A stretch of DNA of 64,000 nucleotides from Sphingopyxis sp. H115 (GTDB lineage: Bacteria; Pseudomonadota; Alphaproteobacteria; Sphingomonadales; Sphingomonadaceae). Made by a program: the position numbers and the translations under genes. Shown here one piece after another: positions 63,178 through 64,000 of the stretch. The stretch spans positions 124,001 through 188,000 of the forward strand of contig NZ_LNSA01000004.1 of the NCBI RefSeq assembly GCF_001468465.1, given 5' to 3'. The notes under the pieces were generated by a model. That model was not told the DNA's origin. It searched no databases and saw only the letters and a program-made list of their open reading frames with translations. Position 1 is the first letter of the stretch. Every line of letters begins with the position of its first letter.

Positions 63178-63990
63178 CTATTTCGTTTCGGCGGTTTCGC
63201 CCGAGGCTTTTGCAAGCGCGACCCGCTCACGCCGGCGCCGCGCCCAAATATTGAGCCCTTCTACCCCGGCCGAAAACGCCATGGCGGTGTAGATATAGCC
63301 TTTGGGCACCTTTGCTCCGAAGCCGTCAGCGATCAGCACGACACCGATCATCAGCAGGAAACCGAGCGCCAGCATCACGACGGTCGGGTTGTCGCGGATG
63401 AAGTTGGCCAGCGGGTCGGCCGCGAGCAGCATGACGAGGACCGCCGAAACCACCGCGATCACCATGATCGGCAGATGTTCGGTCATGCCCACGGCGGTCA
63501 GGATCGAGTCGACCGAAAAGACCAGATCGAGCAGCAGGATCTGGACGATCGCCGATCCGAACGTCAGCGCCTTCTTGCCCGCGCTGAAGACATCGTCGTT
63601 CGGGTTGGGATCGACATTATGGTGGATTTCCGAGGTCGCCTTCCAGATCAGGAAAAGGCCGCCCGCGATCAAGATGATGTCGCGCCAGGAAAAGGCGGTC
63701 TCGAAGCTTGGCTTGCCATAGGCATCCGGCGCGCCCTGCAAACCGAAATCGACGACGATCGCCGTCAGCCCGACGAGCCAAGCAATCACCGAAAGCAGGG
63801 CGAGGCGCATGACCAAGGCCAGCGAGATGCCGATGCGCCTTGCTCTCTGTCGCTGGGCTTGGGGCAATTTGTTGGAGATAATCGAGATGAAAATGAGGTT
63901 GTCGATGCCGAGGACGATTTCCATCACCACAAGCGTCAACAGTGCCGCCCAGACTGCGGGATCCTGAAACAGGGTGACCAAGCCTTCCAT
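63178..63990 (-). CDS. TerC-family integral membrane protein
   Basis: A 270-residue protein, complete (ATG at 63990). It has seven or more membrane helices and the TerC motifs [15 protein letters not shown] (acidic residues within helix) and [16 protein letters not shown]. TerC/Alx proteins are linked to tellurite resistance and to metal homeostasis, chiefly manganese. It looks like a core gene and marks the end of the lasso cluster. Confidence 0.9.
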   Translation of the reverse strand: MEGLVTLFQDPAVWAALLTLVVMEIVLGIDNLIFISIISNKLPQAQRQRARRIGISLALVMRLALLSVIAWLVGLTAIVVDFGLQGAPDAYGKPSFETAFSWRDIILIAGGLFLIWKATSEIHHNVDPNPNDDVFSAGKKALTFGSAIVQILLLDLVFSVDSILTAVGMTEHLPIMVIAVVSAVLVMLLAADPLANFIRDNPTVVMLALGFLLMIGVVLIADGFGAKVPKGYIYTAMAFSAGVEGLNIWARRRRERVALAKASGETAETK

Positions 63991-64000
63991 GTCGAACGCC

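Noticed and set aside
1..64000. tRNA, rRNA, CRISPR arrays and insertion sequences
   Set aside because: No cloverleaf-like sequence ending in CCA, no regularly spaced repeats and no transposase or integrase frame could be recognised by eye.

Overview
The window is GC-rich, tightly packed alphaproteobacterial DNA. Several traits point to a sphingomonad (Sphingopyxis, Sphingomonas or Novosphingobium type): three TonB-dependent receptors, a FecI/FecR-linked lasso-peptide cluster with an isopeptidase, a luxI-phyH pair, and a strawberry-notch/ParB/Toprim accessory block. I saw no rRNA, tRNA, CRISPR array, transposase or integrase. Genus and species cannot be fixed from this sequence alone.

Positions 1-24.6 kb form a metal-resistance region. 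After a DsbA-like oxidoreductase come an AraC/methyltransferase pair, a cytochrome c-FTR1 fusion and a CDF-type transporter, with a MerR regulator facing them across a promoter that has the classical 19-bp spacer. A cusCBAF silver/copper efflux operon with 4-bp overlaps follows, then small Met/Cys-rich periplasmic proteins, a Cu+-type P1B ATPase, a second methyltransferase/AraC pair and copCD. Divergent from copC is a CnrY-CnrX-CnrH-like anti-sigma/sensor/ECF-sigma trio leading into copA, copB, a DUF305 protein, a DUF411 protein and a lipoprotein.

Positions 24.9-38.9 kb hold two nutrient-uptake loci. The first is a TonB receptor, a LysR regulator and an operon for an Aap-type amino-acid ABC transporter whose two permeases are fused into one 730-residue protein, with a cystathionine beta-lyase-like enzyme inside the operon. 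The second is a TonB receptor, two PepSY membrane proteins and a HutC-type GntR regulator. Matching HutC-like operator sequences lie before both the receptor and the regulator.

Positions 39.2-50.7 kb are an accessory block of plasmid or integrative-element type: a ParB-like protein, small unknown proteins separated by near-identical hairpin terminators, a frameshifted DUF7007-like gene, a 1446-residue methyltransferase/helicase of strawberry-notch type, a Toprim primase-like protein and a DUF2493 protein. A 66-67 nt leader element is repeated before the ParB and helicase genes.

Positions 50.9-62.9 kb contain the most interesting system. A LuxR/LuxI quorum-sensing pair, a phytanoyl-CoA dioxygenase-like enzyme and a GntR regulator run in the same direction into a complete lasso-peptide cluster: a 40-residue precursor, a fused RRE-leader peptidase (B) and a cyclase (C). 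Convergent to it are a lasso isopeptidase, an STN-domain TonB receptor, FecR and FecI. The layout suggests production of a lasso peptide possibly tied to cell density, followed by sensing, re-import and cleavage. A complete TerC-family gene closes the window.
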